Origin: Alphaproteobacteria bacterium
GTDB lineage: Bacteria; Pseudomonadota; Alphaproteobacteria; RF32; CAG-239
Direction: 5' to 3'
Assembly (NCBI GenBank): GCA_017557925.1
Contig: JAFYWO010000089.1
Span: forward strand, 1-14,203
DNA length: 14,203 nucleotides
The translations under genes were made by a program, and so were the position numbers. Of the stretch, positions 1 through 7,743 are shown piece by piece. Position 1 is the stretch's first letter; every line of letters begins with the position of its first letter. The notes under the pieces were generated by a model, which had not been told where the DNA came from, did no database searches, and saw only the letters and a list, made by a program, of their open reading frames with translations.

Positions 1-252
1 AATGGTTATTGTGCCGGAGTTATCTAAGGAAGCTTCTTTTTCTAAATAAATACCTTCACCTTTTGATGAATTTGTTATGTTTATATTTCCGCTATTAGAT
101 ACAGAGGCTTTTTCTTTAGCATATATACCACGAGCATTTTTATTATCAGCTAATGTTATTGTTCCCATATTGTTTAAAAAAGCGCCTTCTTCTAAATATA
201 CGCCGGTAGCATCTGAGGCATTTGATATGTTGATTATACCGCTATTTTCTAC
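1..252 (-). repeat. 75-bp tandem coding repeat (25-residue units) in the surface protein
   Basis: Residues 655-738 fall into exact 25-residue steps: the NSG/NMG turn glycine recurs at 659, 684, 709 and 734. Each unit reads roughly as hydrophobic-x-NSG-x-I-x-I, a polar turn, then GIY or GVY, an acidic or basic pair and a small residue. The corresponding DNA blocks are 252-178, 177-103, 102-28 and 27-1 (cut). Upstream units (turn glycines at 589 and 615) are spaced less regularly. The regular period suggests recent tandem duplication towards the C-terminal side and possible copy-number change. Confidence 0.8.
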
Positions 253-2214
253 ATCAGCTTGTCCTTGGGCATAAATACCATAGATTGTTCCTTGTTGTTT
301 ACCTTTAGTGGTGTAGGTGGTATTTGTTTTTGGGTCTGTATAATCTTGGCGTTGGAGATTAAGCAGTCCGGAATTTTGGATATTAGTGTGTCTTTCTCCA
401 TAAATACCATAAACAGTTCCTTTATTTAAGGAATTTATGTTTATTTCTCCTGAATTTTCTATATGATTAAATTGTCCGCCACGAAGACCTGTTGCTGAGC
501 CTTTGCCTAAGTTTACAATGTTTATAGTTGATTTTACACTTGTTTGTGTGCCATCTTCTCTTTTATTTCCTTCAAAAGAAATATTAGCGATTTTACCTAT
601 GGCATCAGCTTCAGGCATATACATACCATAAACTTCACCTTTTCCTTTATTAAAAATGTTTATATTTCCGACAATATTTGAGATACTTGGCCCATTATGT
701 GCACCATAAAATAGGGCATTATAAAGTTGTTGTCCGCCATACATGCCATAGACGTTTCCGTTGCCGGAGTTTTTAATATTAATGTTTCCTTCTACGTCGT
801 CGTTATATGTTCCGGCGGCATTGATTGCAAACCACTGTTCTATATGGTCATTTACGGTTTCTTTTATGTCTTTTTGAACGTGTACACCATAAATATTTCC
901 GTTACCGAAAGATTCTATATTGATGTTGCCTTTAGCATATTTTCCGGCATCAAATTGGTGAGAATGTGAGTTCATAATAGCCATATAAGCACCAATACCG
1001 GTAATATCTCCGTTGGCCTTTATGTTAATTTCACCATAAGATGAAGCTTTTCCTCTTGAGGCATTATTATATGCACGGTCATCAGAGAAAACACCGTATG
1101 TGGCACTGCCACCGTCGTTATATATGTTGATTATACCTGTAGCTGTAGCTTCATCTGCCGCATAGGCATTTGCTGCTTCATATTGGTTTTGAGCATCTAA
1201 TATTCTGGAATAAACACCATATACGCTACCTGTTCCGTGGTTGGTTATATTGATTTTTCCTGTTCCGTTTGGTTTTGTGTTTATCTCATCTTTGCTCTTA
1301 TCTCTAAAGCCATCAACAAAAGAGTTCATTGTTTTTGACTCACCATATAGAGCAATAACTCTGCCATAACCTTTATTAAGAATATTTATTTCTTTGTAGT
1401 CATCGGGATGAATGTAGGCAGAAAATAAATTGTAAACTTCGTTTGTTGTTGATAATACACCGAAAACGTCTTTGTTTGTATCTATATTTTCTATATTTAT
1501 GTTTGTAGTTGGTGCGTGAATGTTATCGTCAATGTCTTCTACATTATCAGATTTTTCTTCATCTTTTAAGCAAGAATTTCCGACAAGGTGGTATCCTTCT
1601 TTGCAGGTAATTTTTTGGCATTTGCCATTTACTTTCTCTTCTCCTTCAAGACATTTTGTTGAGGTATTTATTGGAACACACTCTCCATTTAGTAAACCAT
1701 AATTTTCAGGGCAGGTAAAGGGCGGCTCTTCAGGTTCGGTTTCTTCGTTGTTATCATTGGAAGAACTACCGCCTCCACCTCCGCCACCACCTGACAATGC
1801 AAGAGCAGCTCCACCGGCAACAAGTAATCCGACACCGATGCTAGATGAATTTAAACTTGGTGATGTTACTTTAGTTTGTTCAGGAGTTTTTTTAGGGGGG
1901 GTATTTATTTGCTTGTCAGATGTTTTGTCGGAGTATTTTTTAGTGCAATGATGTGAAGTATTGGCGCCCAGTTCTTTTATTTTTTTGTATGTAGCAAAAT
2001 CGTTTTTGCTTAGAGCTATGCAAAGGGCAGTTTGGCCATTGGGTCCGGGGGCATCAATATTATAGCCTCGGTTTAAAAATTTTTTGACAGAGCTTATGTT
2101 GTTTGCTTTTACGTTGTTGTATATATATTCTGCAAAAGTTAAAGCTTTTGCTTGTGTGGTAAAGCCTATTGTTATTATCAGTGTAAATGTGAAAAGAAGT
2201 TTTTTTATAGTCAT
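1..2214 (-). CDS. Very large secreted repeat protein, autotransporter/adhesin-like, C-terminus beyond the window
   Basis: The frame is open from an ATG at 2214-2212 to the window edge: 738 codons, no stop. Seen in order: a signal peptide (residues 1-24, KK then a hydrophobic core, AQA before a likely cut); one ankyrin-like repeat (about 41-86, NGQTALCIAL); a Lys/Pro/Thr linker; a hydrophobic Gly/Ala segment (125-141) followed by eight glycines (142-149); an acidic stretch; three Cys pairs of the form C-x10-C (168/179, 188/199, 204/215); and from about 235 a long array of units resembling G-x-INI-x-N-x-G-x-G-x-VYG-x-Y. Such Gly/Asn/Ile repeats are typical of beta-solenoid passengers of type V secreted adhesins, so an outer-membrane beta-barrel or another anchor probably follows outside the window. 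This is inference, as no barrel is visible. An AGGA Shine-Dalgarno lies 9 nt before the ATG. Its job is unknown, with surface adhesion the best guess. Confidence 0.85.
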   Translation of the reverse strand, partial: MTIKKLLFTFTLIITIGFTTQAKALTFAEYIYNNVKANNISSVKKFLNRGYNIDAPGPNGQTALCIALSKNDFATYKKIKELGANTSHHCTKKYSDKTSDKQINTPPKKTPEQTKVTSPSLNSSSIGVGLLVAGGAALALSGGGGGGGGSSSNDNNEETEPEEPPFTCPENYGLLNGECVPINTSTKCLEGEEKVNGKCQKITCKEGYHLVGNSCLKDEEKSDNVEDIDDNIHAPTTNINIENIDTNKDVFGVLSTTNEVYNLFSAYIHPDDYKEINILNKGYGRVIALYGESKTMNSFVDGFRDKSKDEINTKPNGTGKINITNHGTGSVYGVYSRILDAQNQYEAANAYAADEATATGIINIYNDGGSATYGVFSDDRAYNNASRGKASSYGEINIKANGDITGIGAYMAIMNSHSHQFDAGKYAKGNINIESFGNGNIYGVHVQKDIKETVNDHIEQWFAINAAGTYNDDVEGNINIKNSGNGNVYGMYGGQQLYNALFYGAHNGPSISNIVGNINIFNKGKGEVYGMYMPEADAIGKIANISFEGNKREDGTQTSVKSTINIVNLGKGSATGLRGGQFNHIENSGEININSLNKGTVYGIYGERHTNIQNSGLLNLQRQDYTDPKTNTTYTTKGKQQGTIYGIYAQGQADVENSGIINISNASDATGVYLEEGAFLNNMGTITLADNKNARGIYAKEKASVSNSGNINITNSSKGEGIYLEKEASLDNSGTITI
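1570..1713 (-). other. Three consecutive C-x10-C modules within the surface protein
   Basis: Residues 168-215 hold CPENYGLLNGKC, CLEGEEKVNGKC and CKEGYHLVGNSC. Each has cysteines exactly 11 apart with Gly, Lys or Tyr at matching places. They look like small disulphide hairpins, as in short EGF-like or Cys-rich secreted modules, though too short for a full EGF domain. No other cysteines occur in the 523 residues that follow, so disulphides are confined to this neck region. Confidence 0.75.
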
Positions 2215-2246
2215 AACCCAATATCCTATCCATTACAGTTTTGACT

Positions 2247-2255
2247 ATCTTAACA
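2247..2255 (-). promoter_or_regulatory. Extended -10 element for the surface-protein gene
   Basis: Read on the minus strand, the site is TG-T-TAAGAT, an extended -10. It lies 32 nt before the start codon. No good -35 hexamer is present at 16-18 nt, only an A-rich stretch, which extended -10 promoters tolerate. It lies just downstream of the flotillin terminator, so the gene has its own transcription start. Confidence 0.5.
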
Positions 2256-2297
2256 TAAGAGGGTTAATTTTTTTTTAAGAATTTAGTTTAATTAAAT

Positions 2298-2327
2298 AAA
2301 AAAAGGAACCGAAAATCGGTTCCTTTT
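2298..2327 (-). terminator. Rho-independent terminator of the flotillin-like gene
   Basis: A perfect 12-bp inverted repeat (2301-2312 with 2316-2327) around an AAA loop is followed, on the minus strand, by a run of seven T. It starts 17 nt after the flotillin stop codon. The stem contains the GGAACCGA / TCGGTTCC core. Confidence 0.93.
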
Positions 2328-2344
2328 AGTTAGTTTAGAAAGAG

Positions 2345-3832
2345 TTATTCCTCTTTCTTTTCGGTCTTTTCAGCACCGGTAATCTTATCAAGGATTGCCT
2401 GGCCAGCTTCTGTGCCCTTAAAGGCTTCAAGCATAGAGCCAAGTGCCTGACCACCTGATGCAGAGAACAAGTCCATTACAGACTTAACGCCGGTTTCAAT
2501 GTTATTGCCGGCATTGGCAATAATCTTAATCTGAGCGTTACCCAAGTTCTTAGCCTGCTCAATACCGATTGCCTGACCAGCCTCAACCTTCTTGATTTCA
2601 ATAAGGTAGCTTTGGTAGCCCTTATTGTCACCAATTGACTTCGCAAGAACAATCTGTGGTTGAACTTCCGCAAGACCGGTCTTTTCCTTAGCGGTTGCTT
2701 CCGCAAGACCCTTGGCCTCGATTGCTTTCGCAATGTTCTGCTCTTTGATGAGCTCAGCTTCAGCATCCTTAGTTTTGATGGTATACTGAGCATCTGCTTC
2801 GTGCTGAGCGGCCTTTTTCTGCTCTTCAGCAACGACTACCTTTGCTTCAGCCTCAATCTTCTGACGTTCACGAGAAGCATTGGCATCAATGATTGTGCGT
2901 TCCTTGTCAATGTTTGCACGCTGAACGGTCTCAACCTGAAGGACAGCCATTTCCTTTTCCTTGGTTGTTTTGGCTTGTTCCTGAATCTCTTGCTGAGACT
3001 TTTCTTGAGCAATACCTACGGCTTTTTCACGCTCTGCACGACGTTTTCCGACAGTTTCTTGCTTTTCTTCTTCCTTCATCTCAATGGACTGAGAAGCGGA
3101 GATTTCTGCCTCCTTCGCTTCCTTGTTGTTTTTGGCAACTTCCATACGGCTTTCCATATCAATGAAAGATTTCTTCTTCTCCATAATGTTGGAGATAACC
3201 TGTTCACCGTCTTTGTCACGAACGTCCATGAGCTCAATGCTCTTAACTGGAACAATACCCCATTCTTTGAGGTTTTCTGAAACCTCTTTGGTGAATTGTT
3301 CTCCGTAACGGGAGCGCTGAATCATGATTTCGTCCAATGTATCGTTAGCCAAAATTGAACGAACGGAAGACTGAACAATCTTAATAAGATGTTCTTCCAA
3401 AGTTGCGTTGTCTTCAATACGAGAAGCAGCCTGTTTGTAGTCTGCAATACGGAAGAAAGCTGTTACATCTACCACAAACGGAAGCTTATCTTTGTCGTAT
3501 GCTTCATATTTTTCCAAATCAACCGAAAAGTTGTGAAGAGGAAGTCTTTGAACTTCTACACCCCAGATAGGCATCCAACTTGGTATCTCGTAATATACAT
3601 TACCAGATGTTTCGTCCGCTTGAGTTTGTTCGCCTGAGGCAGCATTGGTTACGGGCTTGATTGAGCCGTAAATGTCTGTCACCTTATTTCGACGGACAAC
3701 ATGCACTTCTGACGGTTTCACTACTCGGCGCTTTGAAAGCAACCAACAGATAATAGAAATAACAACTACTACTGCAACTCCTAGAGCTACATACAAAAAG
3801 ATGCTGTTAGCATCAACGTTTAAATTTCCCAT
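2345..3832 (-). CDS. Flotillin-like SPFH-domain membrane protein
   Basis: This 495-residue protein has an N-terminal transmembrane helix (about 11-33) followed by RR and a conserved-looking GSIKPV stretch. An SPFH/PHB region (about 40-220) comes next. A long charged coiled coil (about 225-400) is rich in Glu, Ala, Lys and Gln. The tail (about 440-480) is Gly/Ala-rich (SASGGQALGSMLEAFKG). This matches the flotillin/YqiK plan: proteins anchored in the inner membrane that oligomerise and organise membrane domains or fluidity. No nfeD partner gene is adjacent. The ATG at 3832 has no Shine-Dalgarno; the 5' leader is A/T-rich, although the promoter is perfect. Base composition is unusual: about 47% GC in sampled lines against about 35% in dnaK. 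Family assignment is firm; the exact subfamily and any transfer history are inference. Confidence 0.88.
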   Translation of the reverse strand: MGNLNVDANSIFLYVALGVAVVVVISIICWLLSKRRVVKPSEVHVVRRNKVTDIYGSIKPVTNAASGEQTQADETSGNVYYEIPSWMPIWGVEVQRLPLHNFSVDLEKYEAYDKDKLPFVVDVTAFFRIADYKQAASRIEDNATLEEHLIKIVQSSVRSILANDTLDEIMIQRSRYGEQFTKEVSENLKEWGIVPVKSIELMDVRDKDGEQVISNIMEKKKSFIDMESRMEVAKNNKEAKEAEISASQSIEMKEEEKQETVGKRRAEREKAVGIAQEKSQQEIQEQAKTTKEKEMAVLQVETVQRANIDKERTIIDANASRERQKIEAEAKVVVAEEQKKAAQHEADAQYTIKTKDAEAELIKEQNIAKAIEAKGLAEATAKEKTGLAEVQPQIVLAKSIGDNKGYQSYLIEIKKVEAGQAIGIEQAKNLGNAQIKIIANAGNNIETGVKSVMDLFSASGGQALGSMLEAFKGTEAGQAILDKITGAEKTEKKEE

Positions 3833-3879
3833 AAAAATAAAAACAATTTTTAGTTAATAAATATAAGTTATCGGTAGTT

Positions 3880-3908
3880 ATTATATATAAAAAAATATCT
3901 TTTGTCAA
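3880..3908 (-). promoter_or_regulatory. Perfect consensus sigma-70 promoter of the flotillin-like gene
   Basis: On the minus strand, TTGACA (3908-3903) and TATAAT (3885-3880) are separated by exactly 17 nt. All twelve hexamer positions match the housekeeping consensus. The predicted start near 3873 leaves a leader of about 40 nt with no AGGA-type sequence before the ATG. It is divergent from the dnaK promoter, with about 50 bp between the two -35 elements. Confidence 0.88.
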
Positions 3909-3957
3909 TATGTCCATTTAAAATTTTTAAAAAAAGTAATTTTTTTTGAATTTGCTA

Positions 3958-3986
3958 TTGCAGAGCTAAAAACTGCTCCCTATATA
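3958..3986 (+). promoter_or_regulatory. dnaK promoter, heat-shock (sigma-32-like) and/or sigma-70
   Basis: TTGCAG (3958-3963) is followed after 17 nt by TATATA (3981-3986), and the -10 is preceded by CCC to give CCCTATATA (3978-3986). Counted in the alphaproteobacterial RpoH manner this is TTG-N17-CCCTATAT, close to the known CTTG-N17/18-CYTATnT pattern. The same layout precedes ftsH in this window. The predicted leader is about 38 nt. Whether RpoH, sigma-70 or both use it cannot be told from sequence. Confidence 0.7.
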
Positions 3987-4030
3987 AGGTATCAGAAATG
4001 ATTTTTTTAACGTAATGTAAGGAATTAAAG

Positions 4031-5944
4031 ATGAGCAATAAAGTTTTAGGTATTGACCTTGGAACAACAAACTCTTGCTTTGCAATTATGGAAGGCGGAG
4101 AAGCAAAAGTTTTAGAAAACTCTGAAGGAGCAAGAACAACTCCTTCTATGGTGGCTTTTACAGATAGTGACAGATTGGTTGGTTATCCTGCTAAACGTCA
4201 AGCAGTTACAAACCCTGAAAATACATTGTTTGCTATTAAGCGTTTAATCGGTCGCAGATACAATTCTGCGGAAGTGGCTAAAGATAAGTCAACATCTCCT
4301 TTCAAGATTGTTGAAGGTGATAATGGAGATGCTTGGGTTGATGTTAAAGGAACAAAATATGCTCCTTCTCAAATTTCTGCCATAGTATTGCAAAAAATTA
4401 AAGAATTTGCTGAAAGTTATTTGGGTGAAAAAATTGAAAAAGCAGTAATTACTGTTCCTGCTTATTTTAATGATAGCCAAAGACAAGCTACAAAAGATGC
4501 AGGTAAAATTGCAGGTTTGGAAGTTTTGCGTATTATCAACGAGCCAACTGCTGCAGCTCTTGCTTATGGTATGGATAAAAAAGCAACAGGAACTATTGCT
4601 GTGTATGACCTTGGTGGTGGTACGTTTGATATTTCTATTTTGGAAATCGGTGATGGTGTGTTTGAAGTAAAATCTACAAATGGTGATACATTTTTGGGTG
4701 GTGAAGACTTTGACCAACGTTTGGTAAATTATTTGGCTGATGAATTTAAGAAAGAAAATAATATTGACCTTAAAGCAGACAGACTTGCTCTTCAAAGATT
4801 AAAAGAAGCTGCTGAAAAGGCTAAGATTGAACTTTCTTCTACTACACAAACAGAAGTTAATCTACCATTTATTACTGCAGATATGAGCACAGGTTCTCCA
4901 ATTCCAAAGCACTTAAACATTAAACTTACTCGTGCTAAATTGGAAGCTATTGTTGAAGATTTGATTGAAAGAACAGTTGAACCTTGTAAAAAAGCTATGG
5001 CTGATGCCGGTATCAATCCAAGTGAAATCAGCGAAGTTATTTTGGTTGGCGGTATGACTCGTATGCCAAAAGTTCAAGAAAAAGTAAAAGAGATTTTCGG
5101 TAAAGAACCTCACAAAGGTGTTAACCCTGATGAAGTGGTTGCTGTTGGTGCTGCTATTCAAGGTGGTGTGTTGATGGGTGAAGTTAAAGACGTGTTGCTT
5201 TTAGACGTTACTCCACTTTCTTTGGGTATTGAAACTTTGGGTGGTGTATTTACTCGTTTGATTGATAGAAATACTACTATTCCAACTCGCAAATCTCAAG
5301 TGTTCTCAACAGCAGAAGACGGACAAACAGCGGTTACAATCAGAGTGTTCCAAGGTGAGCGTGAAATTGCTCAACATAACAAACTTTTAGGTCAGTTTGA
5401 TTTAGTTGATATTCCACCGGCTCCTCGTGGCATGCCTCAAATTGAAGTTACATTTGATATTGACGCTAATGGTATTGTTAATGTTTCTGCAAAGGATAAG
5501 GCTACAAACAAAGAACAATCTATTCGTATCCAAGCAAGCGGTGGTTTGTCTGATGCTGATATTGAAAAGATGGTTAAAGATGCTGAAGCAAATGCAGAAG
5601 CAGATAAGAAGAAAAAAGAGCTTGTTGAAGCTCGTAACCAAGCTGAAGGTTTGATTCATACAACAGAAAAAACTTTGAAAGAAAATTCTGATAAGATTTC
5701 TTCTGCAGAAAAAGAAGCAATTGAAACTGCTGTTAGTGATTTGAAAGCAGTTTTGGAAAGCGAAGACGTTGAAGCAATTAAATCTAAATCTGATGCTTTG
5801 ATGCAAGCTTCTTTGAAATTGGGTGAAGCTATGTATAAAGCTCAAGGTGCAGATATGGGTGCTCAAGGTCAAGCTCAAGGCGCTCCAGAAGCTGAAGCAA
5901 AAGACGAAAAAGTTGTTGATGCGGACTTTGAAGAAGTTAAATAA
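4031..5944 (+). CDS. dnaK: Molecular chaperone DnaK (Hsp70)
   Basis: This 637-residue protein has the normal family length. The actin-like ATPase domain (about 1-385) shows the phosphate-binding GIDLGTTNS at 7-15, [13 protein letters not shown] and the [10 protein letters not shown] loop. The hydrophobic linker [12 protein letters not shown] leads into the substrate-binding domain (about 390-505) and helical lid. The tail is Gly/Gln/Ala-rich and ends DADFEEVK. It folds and protects unfolded proteins in the cytoplasm in an ATP cycle driven by DnaJ and GrpE. Neither partner gene is next to it here, although dnaJ usually follows dnaK in alphaproteobacteria. The ATG is preceded by TAAGGA at a good distance. 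A strong hairpin terminator follows, so it is transcribed alone. The promoter is of heat-shock type. Confidence 0.98.
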   Translation: MSNKVLGIDLGTTNSCFAIMEGGEAKVLENSEGARTTPSMVAFTDSDRLVGYPAKRQAVTNPENTLFAIKRLIGRRYNSAEVAKDKSTSPFKIVEGDNGDAWVDVKGTKYAPSQISAIVLQKIKEFAESYLGEKIEKAVITVPAYFNDSQRQATKDAGKIAGLEVLRIINEPTAAALAYGMDKKATGTIAVYDLGGGTFDISILEIGDGVFEVKSTNGDTFLGGEDFDQRLVNYLADEFKKENNIDLKADRLALQRLKEAAEKAKIELSSTTQTEVNLPFITADMSTGSPIPKHLNIKLTRAKLEAIVEDLIERTVEPCKKAMADAGINPSEISEVILVGGMTRMPKVQEKVKEIFGKEPHKGVNPDEVVAVGAAIQGGVLMGEVKDVLLLDVTPLSLGIETLGGVFTRLIDRNTTIPTRKSQVFSTAEDGQTAVTIRVFQGEREIAQHNKLLGQFDLVDIPPAPRGMPQIEVTFDIDANGIVNVSAKDKATNKEQSIRIQASGGLSDADIEKMVKDAEANAEADKKKKELVEARNQAEGLIHTTEKTLKENSDKISSAEKEAIETAVSDLKAVLESEDVEAIKSKSDALMQASLKLGEAMYKAQGADMGAQGQAQGAPEAEAKDEKVVDADFEEVK

Positions 5945-5964
5945 TTATATATGACTTTAAATCA

Positions 5965-5994
5965 GGGGTGCAGGGAACTGCATCCCTTTTTTTT
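5965..5994 (+). terminator. Rho-independent terminator of dnaK
   Basis: A 9-bp stem (5965-5973 with 5978-5986, one G-U pair) closes a GGAA loop, which is of GNRA type, and is followed by eight T (5987-5994). It lies 20 nt after the dnaK stop. Confidence 0.94.
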
Positions 5995-6155
5995 GTAATA
6001 AAGTGCATGAAAAAGGGCAATGACAGTCTTTTTTTTTAAGTGCTTAAATGATTTTGTTTTGTCTAAAATATTGTATGTTTTTTATTATATTAGCTTTTTG
6101 TGGTTTAGTGGGGAGGTATTATAAAAAAAATGATTTTTCTTGACGAAAAAAATAC

Positions 6156-6183
6156 TTGAAAATAGTTTTTTTTATGTTATAAT
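6156..6183 (+). promoter_or_regulatory. Strong sigma-70 promoter upstream of the lipoprotein gene
   Basis: TTGAAA (6156-6161), a 16-nt spacer and TATAAT (6178-6183), with TG one base before the -10 (6175-6176, extended -10). The string TTTATGTTATAAT also occurs at the promoter of the ankyrin-like gene near the right edge. It is the only clear promoter before the lipoprotein start. Confidence 0.75.
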
Positions 6184-6189
6184 TTAGAC

Positions 6190-6414
6190 GTAAAAGTAAG
6201 TCGTTATGTTGTATGTTTTTGTTGTATCTTTATGTTGTTTCTCATAAATTTAAGTTTTATCTTAAATAGATGTTGATTCAAGATAATAGGTATTTTAGAC
6301 AACTGATTTGCTTATTGTTTAGAGTTAATTTTTTTTATTTATGTACTTGTTTCCAGTTGAGTTTAGTAGGGTTCATTCTTGCTTATCAGTTGGTAAACGT
6401 AAAACTTTTTATTT
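6190..6414 (+). other. Long AT-rich leader with no gene recognised
   Basis: About 225 nt separate the predicted transcription start from the lipoprotein ATG. The stretch is very T-rich. No good hairpin, riboswitch motif or Shine-Dalgarno was found. The small open frame starting at 6270 overlaps the lipoprotein in another frame and lacks a ribosome-binding site. The leader could carry RNA-level control or simply be the retained upstream region of an acquired gene. Confidence 0.4.
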
Positions 6415-7671
6415 ATGAAAAAAATGTTTTTTGTAGCAATGGCTACAATGATTTTTGCGTCTTGCGCAAAAGAGGAAATTGTAAGGGGTTACACAGGTGG
6501 TGATAGACCGGAAGAAATTCCGACATCGCTGAAGTATTCAAGTTTCTTGGATATGGATATGAGTGTAAATAATGATACTTGTGTATCATTATTGGCGTTT
6601 AGCCAAACCAGTAAGGTTTATGGAGAAAATGCTGAGGGCGAATTGGCCTTAGCAATATCTCTTAACCCAACTGCTTCAGCTAAAATAACTCTTGAAAAAG
6701 AGGTTATTGAGGTTGAAGAGTTTACAATCCCTGCTAGAGTTGACAATCAGCTGAACGTAAGTGAGGTTGATGTTGACACAGCCAAGAAGCAAAAAAACCA
6801 GAATTTGAATGCACAAGATGCATTTTCTGATGGTCAATTGTCAAACATCACATCCGAATGGATGTGGCAGTACATTGAAGGGCAAGGTTCTTCAATAGAT
6901 GCAGCTCATGTTGAGCTTACCGACGTGTCTTTTGTTTCTGCCAAGATGGAGGAAACAGAAGATGAGAACATTAAAAAAGTTATTTTGAATTATACTATCT
7001 CTTACAAGAGAACGGATGATACAAAAAACTTTGAGGTGTCTATGTCACCTTATTACTTCCAGAAAGTAAAGGCTACAGAGCCTGAAAAGCCGGAAGTAAA
7101 TGTTCCAGGTGTTCCATACTTCATTTGTGACACCATAATGAGCATCAAGAACGATGCTCAGAGATGTAAATTCATTGTTTATCAGATTACTCCAAATTCA
7201 TTGGAGCCTGCTGATACAGTGAAGGTAGCTCAAAAAACACTTACTGTTGTGCAGATGGGTAAACCGGGAGATAACTCTCTTGATGTTTTCCAGTCAAGTA
7301 CAACAAGTAATGTGCATGAGACAAGCCAAGCATCCTATAAGGATGGTTCAAGTGAAGTATTCTCTTGGCGTGAAAGTTGCGTTAAGCATCATTTCCGCGC
7401 AGAGTGGAATACCAACGGTTTGCAGGGTGTAGGTCATACAGATGACATTATGATCTATTCATCAACCGTAAAGGTTGCTGACCCTGAGAAAGGTTATGAG
7501 TTCAATTTCACTTTTGATGGCCAATTAGAGGTTGTTAAGAATGAGGTTGTAAACGAAAACCTTAGTCGTACCGGTTATCTTGGCACAAGATTTTTGACAA
7601 TAGCAGGTTATTGCAACGGTCAAAAGTTTGCTGAGCACACTGGTAAGGTTGTTCTTACACAGCATCAGTAA
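6415..7671 (+). CDS. Putative lipoprotein of unknown function
   Basis: This 418-residue protein starts MKK, has a hydrophobic core and a lipobox-like FASC, giving a lipidated Cys at residue 17, so it should sit in the periplasm or outer membrane as a lipoprotein. The mature part is rich in Val, Thr, Glu and Asn with alternating hydrophobic stretches, as expected for beta-sandwich folds. It includes a Pro/Glu-rich hinge (PEKPEVNVPG) near the middle and several scattered cysteines. No enzyme motif is visible and I do not recognise a family. The short MKK signal, FASC lipobox and acidic residues just after Cys resemble Bacteroidota lipoproteins. The start has no Shine-Dalgarno, unlike most genes here, also a Bacteroidota habit. 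Sampled lines average about 39% GC. A transfer origin is plausible but unproven. It has its own promoter and terminator. Confidence 0.8.
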   Translation: MKKMFFVAMATMIFASCAKEEIVRGYTGGDRPEEIPTSLKYSSFLDMDMSVNNDTCVSLLAFSQTSKVYGENAEGELALAISLNPTASAKITLEKEVIEVEEFTIPARVDNQLNVSEVDVDTAKKQKNQNLNAQDAFSDGQLSNITSEWMWQYIEGQGSSIDAAHVELTDVSFVSAKMEETEDENIKKVILNYTISYKRTDDTKNFEVSMSPYYFQKVKATEPEKPEVNVPGVPYFICDTIMSIKNDAQRCKFIVYQITPNSLEPADTVKVAQKTLTVVQMGKPGDNSLDVFQSSTTSNVHETSQASYKDGSSEVFSWRESCVKHHFRAEWNTNGLQGVGHTDDIMIYSSTVKVADPEKGYEFNFTFDGQLEVVKNEVVNENLSRTGYLGTRFLTIAGYCNGQKFAEHTGKVVLTQHQ

Positions 7672-7676
7672 GAATT

Positions 7677-7702
7677 AGCACCCCTCTTGGGGTGCTTTTT
7701 TT
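7677..7702 (+). terminator. Rho-independent terminator of the lipoprotein gene
   Basis: A perfect 8-bp stem AGCACCCC / GGGGTGCT (7677-7684 with 7689-7696) with a TCTT loop is followed by seven T within 7696-7702. It starts 5 nt after the stop codon. Confidence 0.95.
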
Positions 7703-7743
7703 ATTGTTTGTTTATAGCAAGAGAAATCCTTTATCCTAATATA

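Noticed and set aside
2660..3280. Open plus-strand frame of 206 codons
   Set aside because: It lies wholly opposite the flotillin-like gene and mirrors its coiled-coil codons (Leu/Phe/Ser-rich); it has no ribosome-binding site.
3946..3985. TTGAA at 3946-3950 as a heat-shock -35 for dnaK
   Set aside because: The distance to CCCTATAT is 27 nt, too long. TTGCAG at 3958 gives correct spacing.
4289..5878. Several open minus-strand frames of up to 168 codons
   Set aside because: They are antisense shadows of dnaK, rich in Phe, Cys and Asn as expected from reversed Lys/Glu codons.
6270..6503. Small plus-strand frame overlapping the lipoprotein start
   Set aside because: No ribosome-binding site, odd composition, and it overlaps the lipoprotein signal peptide in another frame. 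A leader peptide cannot be fully excluded.
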